From CAMTWB01 sp037441775 (GTDB lineage: Bacteria; Desulfobacterota; Syntrophia; Syntrophales; CAMTWB01), in NCBI GenBank assembly GCA_037441775.1, contig JBBIRO010000030.1, positions 1 through 38,058 on the forward strand: 38,058 nt of DNA, given 5' to 3'. Position numbers and translations under genes: made by a program. Each line of letters starts with the position of its first letter. The first letter of the stretch is position 1. Below the pieces are notes generated by a model, which made no database searches, had not been told where the DNA came from, and saw only the letters and a list, made by a program, of their open reading frames with translations. Below are positions 7,577 to 14,810 of the stretch, one piece after another.

Positions 7577-8692
7577 ATGCAACTTCGTCCGGGGGCGACA
7601 ATCGGTATTATCGGCGGTGGACAACTGGGACGGATGCTGACCCTGGAATGCCGGCGGATGGGATACCGCGCTGCGGTGATCGACCCAGATACCAGGGGTC
7701 CGGCGGCGCAGGTTGCGGATCTTTCCTTTCCGCCGGAGCGCTGCGCTGAGTTCATCGCGTCATGCCAGGTGGCCACTTATGAATTCGAGCATGTGGACAT
7801 GGAGATGGTGGAAGAGATCGGCAGATGGCTTCCCGTATTGCCTGCCGCCAGTATCCTCAAGATAAAGAGAAACCGGATCGCTGAAAAAACCTACCTCTCG
7901 GAGAAAGGATTTCCCGTTGCCCGTTTTCAGATTTTTAACGGGCCCCAGGAGATCGACCCTAAGCTCCTTAATCTCCCCCTGGTGATCAAGACCTCGACCG
8001 GAGGCTATGACGGCAAGGGTCTCTATATTGTCAAAACCAACTCCGAGCTGGAGGCGGCGCGGGCGGAATTGACCGGCGAACTGATTGTGGAGGCATTCAT
8101 CCCCTACATCCGAGAAATTTCGGTCATGTGCGCCCGGGATGCCGGCGGAAATATCGTCCTTTTCCCCCCCGGCGAAAATGTCCATCACCAGGGGATACTG
8201 CTGCACACCCTGGCGCCCGCGCTTTTGACTCCCGCCGAGAAGGCCCGCGCGTGCGAGATCGCCAGTGACCTGGCGGCGACTCTCGGTTTGGTGGGGTTGG
8301 TGGGCATCGAGATGTTTCTTCTGGCCGATGGGAATATCCTGGTCAATGAGTTTGCCCCCCGTCCCCACAATTCCGGCCATTACACTATGGACGGCTGCAA
8401 CATCTCCCAGTTTGAGATGCTCTTGCGGGTTTTGAGCGGCCTGCCCCTGGAGGAGCCCAGGCTCTGCTGTCCCACGGCGATGCTCAATATTCTGGGCCAT
8501 GGCCCCCAGGACCTTGCCTGGCCGGAGATTTTTTCGGTGGGCGGGGTGAAACTGCATCTTTACGGGAAGGAGGAGGCGCGGAATCGCAGAAAAATGGGGC
8601 ATCTCAACATTCTGGCCACGAGCAGCGCCGAGGTCGAGCAGAAACTTAAAGTCTTAAAAGGGATGATTTACCCCTTGCTTGCCGGAGAATAG
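7577..8692 (+). CDS. purK: N5-carboxyaminoimidazole ribonucleotide synthase
   Basis: The 371-residue product is an ATP-grasp enzyme that carboxylates AIR with bicarbonate and ATP to N5-CAIR, the substrate of PurE. It has the N-terminal preATP-grasp fold (GIIGGGQLGRMLTLECRRMGY), the central ATP-grasp region (LPLVIKTSTGGYDGKG, ELIVEAFIPYIREISV), and the metal and phosphate signature VNEFAPRPHNSGHYTMD near residue 260. The C-terminal domain LHLYGKEEARNRRKMGHLN is typical. It nearly overlaps purE. The 114 bases between its stop and convergent comM show no clear terminator. Confidence 0.96.
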   Translation: MQLRPGATIGIIGGGQLGRMLTLECRRMGYRAAVIDPDTRGPAAQVADLSFPPERCAEFIASCQVATYEFEHVDMEMVEEIGRWLPVLPAASILKIKRNRIAEKTYLSEKGFPVARFQIFNGPQEIDPKLLNLPLVIKTSTGGYDGKGLYIVKTNSELEAARAELTGELIVEAFIPYIREISVMCARDAGGNIVLFPPGENVHHQGILLHTLAPALLTPAEKARACEIASDLAATLGLVGLVGIEMFLLADGNILVNEFAPRPHNSGHYTMDGCNISQFEMLLRVLSGLPLEEPRLCCPTAMLNILGHGPQDLAWPEIFSVGGVKLHLYGKEEARNRRKMGHLNILATSSAEVEQKLKVLKGMIYPLLAGE

Positions 8693-8806
8693 CTTCGGCT
8701 GGGCGTCATGATTGCCGACTGGACGAGGCTTCCCCACGAGCTTTTGGCGACTATTTTCACCCGGATCATCTCAATGGGAATAAATCAAAAGTGTGACGTT
8801 CGATAA

Positions 8807-10336
8807 CTACAATATCATCCTGTCAAGATTTCTGTACTGAATTGCCTCCGCCACCTGCTGGGCTTCGATCCGGTCTTGGCCGGCCAAATCGGCAATGGTT
8901 CGCGACAGTTTCAGTATCCTGCTGTACGCCCGGGCGCTCAAGCCCAGCTTATTCATAGCCATATCGATGAGCTGATGAGATTCATCGTCGAGCCGACAGA
9001 ACAACTTTACCTGTTTCTCCGTCATTTTGGCGTTAAGCGGCACGGATTTACCGGGAAATCTGCTCTTCTGTATTTCTCTGGCCCGACATATCCGCTCCCG
9101 GATGGAGGCGGAGCCCTCTGCCGTGTAGCTGCCGCGAAGTTCCCGATACCGGACGGCCGACACCTCCAGATGAATATCGATCCGGTCGAAAAGCGGGCCG
9201 GAGATGCGCCCCTGATATTGGCGTATCTGCTGGCTGCTGCAGCGGCAGCTATTGCGGGGGTCGCCGTAATAACCGCAGGGGCAGGGATTCATGGCCGCCA
9301 CAAGCATGAACTGGGACGGATAGGTGGCGACTCCGGCCGACCTGGTGATGGTGACATAACCATTCTCCATCGGCTGCCTCAACGCCTCCAAGACATGTTT
9401 CTTGAATTCAGGCAGCTCATCGAGGAAAAGGACCCCCTGATGGGCCAGGCTTATTTCCCCGGGTCTGGGCTGATGTCCGCCTCCCACTAAACCGGCGTCG
9501 GAAACAGTATGATGAGGCGCCCGAAAGGGCCGCCCCAATAGCAGCGGTTTTTTTCTGTCCAAGAAACCGGCCACGGAAAATATCCGTGTGGTTTCGATGG
9601 CCTCCTCCAGTGATAGCGGGGGAAGGATGCTGCCCAGGCGGTGGGCAAGCATTGTCTTGCCGGAGCCGGGCGGGCCCACCATGATTAAGTTGTGGCCTCC
9701 GGCGGCTGCAATCTCCAATGCCCGTTTGGCCTGATCCTGTCCGCGGACCTCGGAGAAATCCCCTGCAGACTCGAAGTTCGGCGACTTTAATGCCTCCGGA
9801 TCAAGGACTGCGGGCGGGATGATTTTTGTCCCGTTGAGAAATTCCACCACGTCCGGCAGCGTTTCAATAGGGATCACCTCGACTCCCTCAACGATGGCTG
9901 CCTCGGCGCTGTTTTCTTTGGAGACGACCAGCCCCTTCATGCCCAGCTCCCGGGCCATAATGGCATTGGAAAGGGCTCCCGGAATACCCTTGACCGTTCC
10001 GTCCAAGGACAATTCGCCGCAAAACAGGTAATTTTGGAGGAGGGGTGATTTGATGATTCCCTGAGCGGCTAGAATTGCCGTGGCAATGGGCAGGTCGAAG
10101 CCCGTGCCCTCTTTGCGGATATCGGCCGGCGCCAGATTGACAGTCAGGTGGGTGCGAGGGAAGGAATAGCCGGAATTTTTGATTGCCGCCTTGATCCGGT
10201 CGCGGCTTTCCTTTACCGCCGCATCGGGCAGGCCCACAGTGGTAAAAATTGGCAAGCCGGAAGAAATATCAACCTCCACCTGGACCGGATGGGAGATAAT
10301 CCCCAGTATCGTGCCGCCGGTTATCTTTGCAATCAT
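8807..10336 (-). CDS. comM: YifB/ComM-family Mg-chelatase-like AAA+ ATPase
   Basis: The 509-residue product has the three parts of the family: an N-terminal Lon-protease-like fold (ISSGLPIFTTVGLPDAAVKESRDRIKAAIKNSGY...TVNLAPADIRKEG), a central AAA+ Mg-chelatase domain with Walker A GPPGSGKTM and Walker B GVLFLDELPEF, and a C-terminal domain (SARAYSRILKLSRTIADL). ComM of transformable species is a hexameric helicase that drives branch migration of incoming DNA; the family occurs widely in bacteria not known to be competent. CPCGYYGDPRNSCRCS is the usual zinc-binding insert. The gene stands alone and is divergent from moaC. Confidence 0.92.
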   Translation of the reverse strand: MIAKITGGTILGIISHPVQVEVDISSGLPIFTTVGLPDAAVKESRDRIKAAIKNSGYSFPRTHLTVNLAPADIRKEGTGFDLPIATAILAAQGIIKSPLLQNYLFCGELSLDGTVKGIPGALSNAIMARELGMKGLVVSKENSAEAAIVEGVEVIPIETLPDVVEFLNGTKIIPPAVLDPEALKSPNFESAGDFSEVRGQDQAKRALEIAAAGGHNLIMVGPPGSGKTMLAHRLGSILPPLSLEEAIETTRIFSVAGFLDRKKPLLLGRPFRAPHHTVSDAGLVGGGHQPRPGEISLAHQGVLFLDELPEFKKHVLEALRQPMENGYVTITRSAGVATYPSQFMLVAAMNPCPCGYYGDPRNSCRCSSQQIRQYQGRISGPLFDRIDIHLEVSAVRYRELRGSYTAEGSASIRERICRAREIQKSRFPGKSVPLNAKMTEKQVKLFCRLDDESHQLIDMAMNKLGLSARAYSRILKLSRTIADLAGQDRIEAQQVAEAIQYRNLDRMIL

Positions 10337-10528
10337 CAGCGCCTCCCTGATTAACGCCTTACCCTAATACAGCAAGGAGCCAGCGCCCGCAAGGCATTTC
10401 CGGTGTTATTACCCAACATTTACCCGGCGCGGCACCCGCAGATTTAACTTCCTTGACGGGATGTTTCCGGTATGGTAAGCCTCCTATTGCTTCATAAATT
10501 CCCCGGGAACAGAGGACCTTTCCTTACA

Positions 10529-11002
10529 ATGACCACCCTGACTCATCTGGATGAACATGGCAAGGCTAGAATGGTTGACGTCACCGCTAAGGACAATAGC
10601 GTGCGCCGCGCCATCGCTCGCGGGAGGGTGCTTATGCGTCCCCAGACGGCGGATTTGATTATCGGCGGCGGGCTTCCCAAGGGGGATGTTCTAGCGGCCT
10701 CCCGCCTGGCCGGAATTATGGCCGCAAAAAAGACGGGCGAGCTTATACCCTTGTGTCACCCACTTTTTTTGACCGGAGTGGACATTGCTTTTATTATCGA
10801 CCAAAATCAGGGGGAAATTGCCATTGAGGCGACCGTGAAGACTGTCGGCAGGACCGGGGTTGAGATGGAAGCTCTTACGGCGGTAAGTGTGGCGGCGTTG
10901 ACCATCTACGATATGTGCAAGGCGGTGGATCGGGAAATGACACTGACGGATATCAGGCTGGTAAAAAAGGAAGGCGGCAAGAGCGATTTTTGCCGGGATT
11001 GA
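10529..11002 (+). CDS. moaC: Cyclic pyranopterin monophosphate synthase
   Basis: The 157-residue product catalyses the second step of molybdopterin synthesis, closing the cyclic phosphate of cPMP. Motifs are THLDEHGKARMVDVTAKD, AARLAGIMAAKKTGELIPLCHPLFLTGVDI (active-site His) and VKTVGRTGVEMEALTAVSVAALTIYDMCKA, ending in the usual LVKKEGGKS. The frame is open from 10472, but ATG 10529 gives the standard N-terminus and has AGAGGA about 12 bases upstream. Its product pathway supplies the pterin required by the tungsten-type oxidoreductase encoded at 17425-19356, although no other moa gene is present here. Confidence 0.95.
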   Translation: MTTLTHLDEHGKARMVDVTAKDNSVRRAIARGRVLMRPQTADLIIGGGLPKGDVLAASRLAGIMAAKKTGELIPLCHPLFLTGVDIAFIIDQNQGEIAIEATVKTVGRTGVEMEALTAVSVAALTIYDMCKAVDREMTLTDIRLVKKEGGKSDFCRD

Positions 11003-11069
11003 TGGGAAGATTAATGGGGACTGCGCCAGTTTATTTAATCCCTCCGGAATTAGCGTAACGTAAGCGTCA

Positions 11070-11089
11070 GGATTTTTTATGAGGTCGTC
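11070..11089 (+). repeat. Copy A of a short intergenic repeat
   Basis: The 20 bases from 11070 belong to a dispersed family with approximate consensus GAYTTTTTAYGAGGYCATCA. Copy A shares 16 of 20 positions with copy B (19909-19928), and its 5' flank GCGTCAGGA is shared with copy C. It lies in the 130-base gap between moaC and the membrane-protein gene. Confidence 0.45.
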
Positions 11090-11132
11090 TAAGGTTGACT
11101 CTGTAGCAATTTAACATGCCAAGCTGCTTATC

Positions 11133-11651
11133 ATGAATCATAAAACCTATAAAATCAGGCTTGCCTTGATCCTGCCCCTGGCCATTATTGTCCTTTGCCT
11201 GCTTGCGCTGTCTTTTATTGCTCTTCTTTCCCCTTCGTCCGCCGTAGAGAGAATGCTCCTGCCCAGTCTATTTTTTGTAACCCTGATTTATTTGCTCGAA
11301 AATCTAACCAGAAGAGTCTCGATTGGGGAGAAGGGGCTGCGATTTATCAAGTTTTTCCGGGCCAGAGATCTGTCCTGGAATGACATCCACCATGTTGCCG
11401 GTTTGAATCTGAAAAGCAAATTGTATCTGCTGTTGACTACCAATAAGGGTTTTTTCTTCCTATCGAATAGAATGGCCAGGTTTGCCGAGCTGTCAGCAGA
11501 TATAATATCCGGCGTAGAGAGGCACAGGGTTGAACCGGAAGCTCTGGATCAGCTGTGCCGTCCGAGACTGTTCATCTGGCCTATGCTCTATTTCTGGGGC
11601 GCCTCGCTTTTGATTATCCTCCTGACTTTCTTTAAAATAACCCATCTCTAA
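11133..11651 (+). CDS. Small membrane protein of unknown function
   Basis: I do not recognise this 172-residue protein with confidence. It has two N-terminal membrane segments (about residues 9-31 and 41-56), a central soluble part of some 85 residues (RVSIGEKGLRFIKFFRARDLSWNDIHHV...) and a C-terminal membrane segment (about 148-168). The central strands with the W-x-D-I turn resemble bacterial pleckstrin-homology-like domains of the YdbT/YcxB type, which also sit between membrane helices; this is only a shape resemblance. The next gene, a Fis-type HTH protein, begins 17 bases after its stop, so the two are probably cotranscribed. Confidence 0.65.
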   Translation: MNHKTYKIRLALILPLAIIVLCLLALSFIALLSPSSAVERMLLPSLFFVTLIYLLENLTRRVSIGEKGLRFIKFFRARDLSWNDIHHVAGLNLKSKLYLLLTTNKGFFFLSNRMARFAELSADIISGVERHRVEPEALDQLCRPRLFIWPMLYFWGASLLIILLTFFKITHL

Positions 11652-11668
11652 CCGAAGCGGCTTGCCAG

Positions 11669-11965
11669 ATGAAGCGAAGAAATAATTTCAACGAAACGGA
11701 AAAGCAGCGGAAAAATAATTCGTCGCGACTAGAAGAAGCGCTGGGAATATCCCTGGAAAGGACTCTGGAAGACGTTGTTACCTGCTTGTATAACCAAAAT
11801 AACGCAAAAAGCAGGCTTTATGAAGAACTGATTGGCCTCACCGACCGGGCGCTCTTGAAGATTGCTCTTAGGCGTTCCAACGACGTGAAGACCGCAGCGG
11901 CCGATTTCCTGGGTATCAATAGAAACACCCTTCATAAGAAACTGGTAAAATTTGGCATGGAGTAG
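11669..11965 (+). CDS. Fis-type helix-turn-helix protein
   Basis: The 98-residue product ends with a Fis-family DNA-binding domain: LTDRALLKIALRRSNDVKTAAADFLGINRNTLHKKLVKFGM, where AA..LGINRNTL.KKL is the recognition helix-turn-helix shared by Fis and the C-termini of NtrC-type activators. The first 40 residues are polar and unlike Fis. It could be a nucleoid-associated regulator or a local transcription factor. It shares a likely transcript with the membrane protein before it and faces a 560-base non-coding region containing the presumed control elements of the ABC importer. Confidence 0.8.
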   Translation: MKRRNNFNETEKQRKNNSSRLEEALGISLERTLEDVVTCLYNQNNAKSRLYEELIGLTDRALLKIALRRSNDVKTAAADFLGINRNTLHKKLVKFGME

Positions 11966-12090
11966 GCTAAATAGGCGCTGTCCCCGTCCGTGTCTGTACC
12001 GGCGAGGCCCCTGTGCATGGTCAGGTTCACCCGCAACGGAGATTTTTTTGGGCTGGGACCCTCTGCCGGCGCCGTAATTCAAAAAGTGAT

Positions 12091-12110
12091 GATTTTTACG
12101 GGTTCATCAA
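12091..12110 (+). repeat. Copy D of the short intergenic repeat
   Basis: The sequence GATTTTTACGGGTTCATCAA fits the family consensus with one deleted T. All four copies in the window (11070, 12091, 19909, 38005) are intergenic and in the same orientation. Confidence 0.4.
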
Positions 12111-12299
12111 GGGCAGTGGTGTGACGATTCCGTCTTGAGCGGCGGCGGTTAAAATAAGGGCGATAAAAAGTTAGTCTCGCTCTTTGTAAGCGGCAACAGT
12201 CTTGCCTATTGCCAAGGTGGGCGCGGGCATGAGGCCCCTGGGCCACAGAGGATTGGGCGGTCCCGGCTCCTCCCGCCAGAGGGGACGGGGAAGTCATGG

Positions 12300-12353
12300 T
12301 TTTTGCATTTTACCAAAAGCATATTGTCTGGCCAGCGGTAACGGAGTCTTTAC
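12300..12353 (-). repeat. 54-base dispersed repeat, copy 1
   Basis: Aligned with 21825-21877, about 45 of 54 positions agree with a single one-base gap. On the minus strand both copies can be read as a peptide containing PLxLAxQYA; copy 1 differs by the gap and is bounded by nearby stops, so it looks like a decayed form. It lies upstream of the ABC importer. No transposase or terminal repeats are visible. Confidence 0.6.
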
Positions 12354-12408
12354 GTCGCAGCATCAGATAAAATTGATTTTCTCCCCGGCCTGTGATAGTC
12401 GGCCAGTA

Positions 12409-12447
12409 GGTTTATCAGATAAGCCGAAGCACGCGGCGCTATATAAT
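12409..12447 (+). promoter_or_regulatory. Candidate operator and promoter of the ABC importer
   Basis: GGTTTATC-A-GATAAGCC (12409-12425) is a 17-base near-palindrome with one mismatch pair. It covers the expected -35 zone of a TATAAT box at 12442-12447. No good -35 hexamer is visible, which suits an activator-dependent or repressor-overlapped promoter. The regulator is not known; it does not match a standard Fur box. Confidence 0.4.
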
Positions 12448-12453
12448 ATGACG

Positions 12454-12526
12454 TTCGGGAGGGGAATGTAACACTAACTTCAGCCCTCCGGGAAGAGACC
12501 GGAGAGAAAAGGGAGGAGGAAAGTCC
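12454..12526 (+). promoter_or_regulatory. Importer leader with competing stems around the ribosome binding site
   Basis: The predicted leader of about 73 bases contains CCTCC (12485-12489), complementary to the ribosome binding site GGAGG (12512-12516 or 12515-12519). The same bases can pair with an upstream GGAGGG (12458-12463, with 12484-12489), or take part in a perfect hairpin CTCCGG-(7)-CCGGAG (12486-12504). The three pairings exclude one another, the architecture of a translational switch. No known riboswitch class is recognised. Confidence 0.35.
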
Positions 12527-13651
12527 ATGAAGAAAACTGTAGTTGCGCTGGGTTTATTTTTCTTTGTTCTGTGCGGTTGGGGGAGCGTAAGCCATGGTCA
12601 GGCGCCAATTGAAGGGGCGCTGATTCTCCAGACCCCGGTGACCAAATTCATAACCGACGCCAGCCTCGATGCCTTCGCCAAATACGCCAAGAAAAGATGG
12701 GGCGTGGATGTGAAGGTCGCCGCCCTCCATGCCGGCACGCCCACTTCCTACGGCAAGATTGTCGAATGGGCCGGCCGACCCCAGGCGGATATCTTCTGGG
12801 GCGGGGAATCGGCGCTCTTTGATAAACTGGCCGAACAGAATCTTTTGGTGCCGCTCACCGTTTCCAAAGCCGTCTGGGATGATATTCCCGTCGCGATTGG
12901 CAAGCCGGTTCCGCTTCCCTTGAAGGATCCCAAAAGATTCTGGGTGGGCACCACTCTTGAGCCCTACGGCCTCATCTACCAGCCCAAACTGCTGGCCCGC
13001 CTGGGCGTTCCAGTGATCAAGGACTGGGACGACCTTTTGAATCCCAAACTGAAGGGTCATGTCACCCAATGCACTCCCGACCGCTCCAGCTCCAACCACG
13101 CCTCCTACGAGGTGCTGCTCCAGCTCTACGGCTGGGACAAGGGCTGGGACTGGGCGCGCAAACTGGCCACCAACACGGGTAAATTTACCGCCCGGAGCCG
13201 GGACGTCCCCTCTTTGGTCTCCAAGGGGGAGTTCGCCGTAGGGTTTGCCGTTCCCTCGTACATGGCCTTTGAAGAACGGATCGCCGGCTTTGACGTTAAA
13301 TTTGTCTTCCCCAACAACGCCTATGTTACCTCCGAGCCGATGGGTGTTCTCAGAGGAGCGCCGAACCCCCGCACCGCTCAGGCTTTCGTGGAGTTTCTCC
13401 TGACGGAGGAGGGTCAGAAGATATTCATGGAAAGGGGTCTCTTCTCCATATATCCTCGCCTGAAGGTAGCCGGCGCTCCCGGTTCCCAGGCGGAGCTGTC
13501 GGTGGATTTCATGGGCGGTCTCCGTTCTTTCTACGACACCCCCGTGGGCAACGTCTACAACGACGATGTGGCCCAGAAACGGTATTCCGAGGTTAATGAG
13601 TTCTTCCGCAAGGAAATTCTGGAAAAACACAGTGAGCTGATCAAGAAATAA
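12527..13651 (+). CDS. ABC importer periplasmic binding protein (iron-type, family 1)
   Basis: The 374-residue product starts with a signal peptide (hydrophobic residues 5-22, likely cleavage after SHG near 24) and has the two-lobed fold of family 1 solute-binding proteins of the FbpA/AfuA group: GTPTSYGKIVEWAGRPQADIFWGGE, DWDDLLNPKLKGHVT, EPMGVLRGAPNPRTAQAFVEFLLTEEGQKIF. These bind ferric iron or small anionic or cationic ligands. The double Tyr typical of true ferric-binding proteins is not obvious near the C-terminus, so the ligand is uncertain. GGGAGGAGG precedes ATG 12527. An intrinsic terminator follows the stop, so this gene is probably expressed more than the two transport genes after it. 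Confidence 0.88.
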   Translation: MKKTVVALGLFFFVLCGWGSVSHGQAPIEGALILQTPVTKFITDASLDAFAKYAKKRWGVDVKVAALHAGTPTSYGKIVEWAGRPQADIFWGGESALFDKLAEQNLLVPLTVSKAVWDDIPVAIGKPVPLPLKDPKRFWVGTTLEPYGLIYQPKLLARLGVPVIKDWDDLLNPKLKGHVTQCTPDRSSSNHASYEVLLQLYGWDKGWDWARKLATNTGKFTARSRDVPSLVSKGEFAVGFAVPSYMAFEERIAGFDVKFVFPNNAYVTSEPMGVLRGAPNPRTAQAFVEFLLTEEGQKIFMERGLFSIYPRLKVAGAPGSQAELSVDFMGGLRSFYDTPVGNVYNDDVAQKRYSEVNEFFRKEILEKHSELIKK

Positions 13652-13665
13652 TCGTTTGACCCAAG

Positions 13666-13693
13666 GGCGCCTCTGCGGAGGCGCCATTTTTTT
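13666..13693 (+). terminator. Intrinsic terminator/attenuator between binding protein and ATPase genes
   Basis: A perfect 8-base stem GGCGCCTC-TGCG-GAGGCGCC is followed by A and seven T residues. It lies 15 bases after the binding-protein stop and before the ribosome binding site of the ATPase gene, within the same operon. Partial read-through would give the excess of binding protein over transporter usual for such systems. Confidence 0.85.
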
Positions 13694-13709
13694 AGGAGGC
13701 AAAGGACGC

Positions 13710-14810
13710 TTGAATATTGTCATTAAAGATATCGTAAAACGCTTTGGCCCGCTAGAGGCCGTGAGTCATGTCTCTCTCGATATCGCGGACGGGGAACTCT
13801 TTACACTCCTGGGGCCGTCGGGCTGCGGCAAAACCACCCTGCTTAGACTCCTCGCCGGCTTCTACCATCCGGATCACGGCGAGCTCTACTTCGGTGGGCG
13901 CTCCATGAGCCATGTCCCTACCTCGGAGCGGAATATCGGGATGGTCTTTCAAAACTACGCCCTCTGGCCCCATATGACCGTCTTTGAAAACGTTGCCTAT
14001 GGACTCAAGATCAAAAGGCTGGCCACGGCGCAGATTGGCGACAAGGTGGCCAATACGCTGCGTCTGGTGAATCTTACCGGCCTGGAGAAACGCTACCCCG
14101 GACAGTTGAGCGGCGGGCAGCAGCAGCGCGTCGCCCTGGCCCGGGCGCTCGTGCTCGATCCCGATGTGCTTCTCCTCGATGAACCCCTGAGCAATCTGGA
14201 CGCGAAAATCCGGGTCCAGGTTCGGGCGGAGATCCGGAAGCTCCAGCGGGAATTGAAGATCACCACCATCTACGTGACCCACGACCAGGAAGAAGCTCTG
14301 ACCCTGTCGGACCGCATGGTGGTGATGAACTTCGGCAAGATTCAGCAGGTCGGCGAGCCGCTGGAACTCTACGAGAAACCGGCGAACGTCTTTGTGGCCG
14401 ATTTTTTGGGCACCAATAATCTCCTGGAAGCAAGGGTGCTGGAGGTCCTGCCTTCGGGCGAGTTCCGCTACGAAACCTCCCTGGGCCCGCTTACCGGCGT
14501 CGCGGCTAATCACCTGCGGCCCGGCGCCGCCTGTATGGTGACGGTCCGACCGGAGACCTGCGATATCGAGACGGAACCGCCCTTGGACGGGCAACGGAAC
14601 TGCCTCGAAGGTGAGGTGAGCTTCACCTACTATTGCGGGAATTCGGTCCGCTATGACGTGGAGATGAAAAACGGCTATCTCTTCAAGGCCGACTGTCATG
14701 ATCCCCGAAAACACCGGCCAATTGCCCTGGGGAAGAAGGTCTATGTTTCCTTTCCGGTGGCAATAACCTATGCCATCCCCAAGGATGAGGAAAAGGGGGG
14801 CGCCCCATGA
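13710..14810 (+). CDS. ABC importer ATP-binding protein
   Basis: The 366-residue product powers uptake by the neighbouring permease. It has Walker A GPSGCGKTT, Q-loop MVFQNYALWPH, signature LSGGQQQRVALARAL, Walker B VLLLDEPLSNLD and the H-loop TIYVTHDQEEA, then a C-terminal TOBE-type regulatory domain (residues about 240-366) as in FbpC, PotA and MalK. The frame is open from 13656, but that segment is the terminator hairpin; TTG 13710 follows AGGAGG and yields the typical start (M)NIVIKDIVKRFG. The last four bases overlap the permease start (ATGA), so translation of the two is coupled. Confidence 0.93.
   Translation: MNIVIKDIVKRFGPLEAVSHVSLDIADGELFTLLGPSGCGKTTLLRLLAGFYHPDHGELYFGGRSMSHVPTSERNIGMVFQNYALWPHMTVFENVAYGLKIKRLATAQIGDKVANTLRLVNLTGLEKRYPGQLSGGQQQRVALARALVLDPDVLLLDEPLSNLDAKIRVQVRAEIRKLQRELKITTIYVTHDQEEALTLSDRMVVMNFGKIQQVGEPLELYEKPANVFVADFLGTNNLLEARVLEVLPSGEFRYETSLGPLTGVAANHLRPGAACMVTVRPETCDIETEPPLDGQRNCLEGEVSFTYYCGNSVRYDVEMKNGYLFKADCHDPRKHRPIALGKKVYVSFPVAITYAIPKDEEKGGAP

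Larger units (their letters stand above)
11966..12526. other. 560-base non-coding region before the ABC importer
   Basis: No convincing gene is present. The stretch holds a copy of the short GAYTTTTTA repeat (12091-12110), one copy of a 54-base repeat (12300-12353), a near-palindrome (12409-12425), a TATAAT box (12442-12447) and a leader with competing stems. The remainder, 11966-12090 and 12111-12299, is GC-rich and shows nothing I can name. Confidence 0.6.

Noticed and set aside
7760..8602. 280-codon minus-strand open frame opposite purK
   Set aside because: purK motifs fill the plus strand; the antisense frame has no recognisable domain or ribosome binding site.
12481..12526. Glycine or TPP riboswitch before the importer
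   Set aside because: GGAGAG and similar strings appear, but the rest of either consensus is missing and the leader is too short.
12554..13723. Long minus-strand open frame (389 codons) opposite the binding-protein gene
   Set aside because: It is the shadow of a clear family 1 binding protein with signal peptide and strong ribosome binding site on the plus strand.
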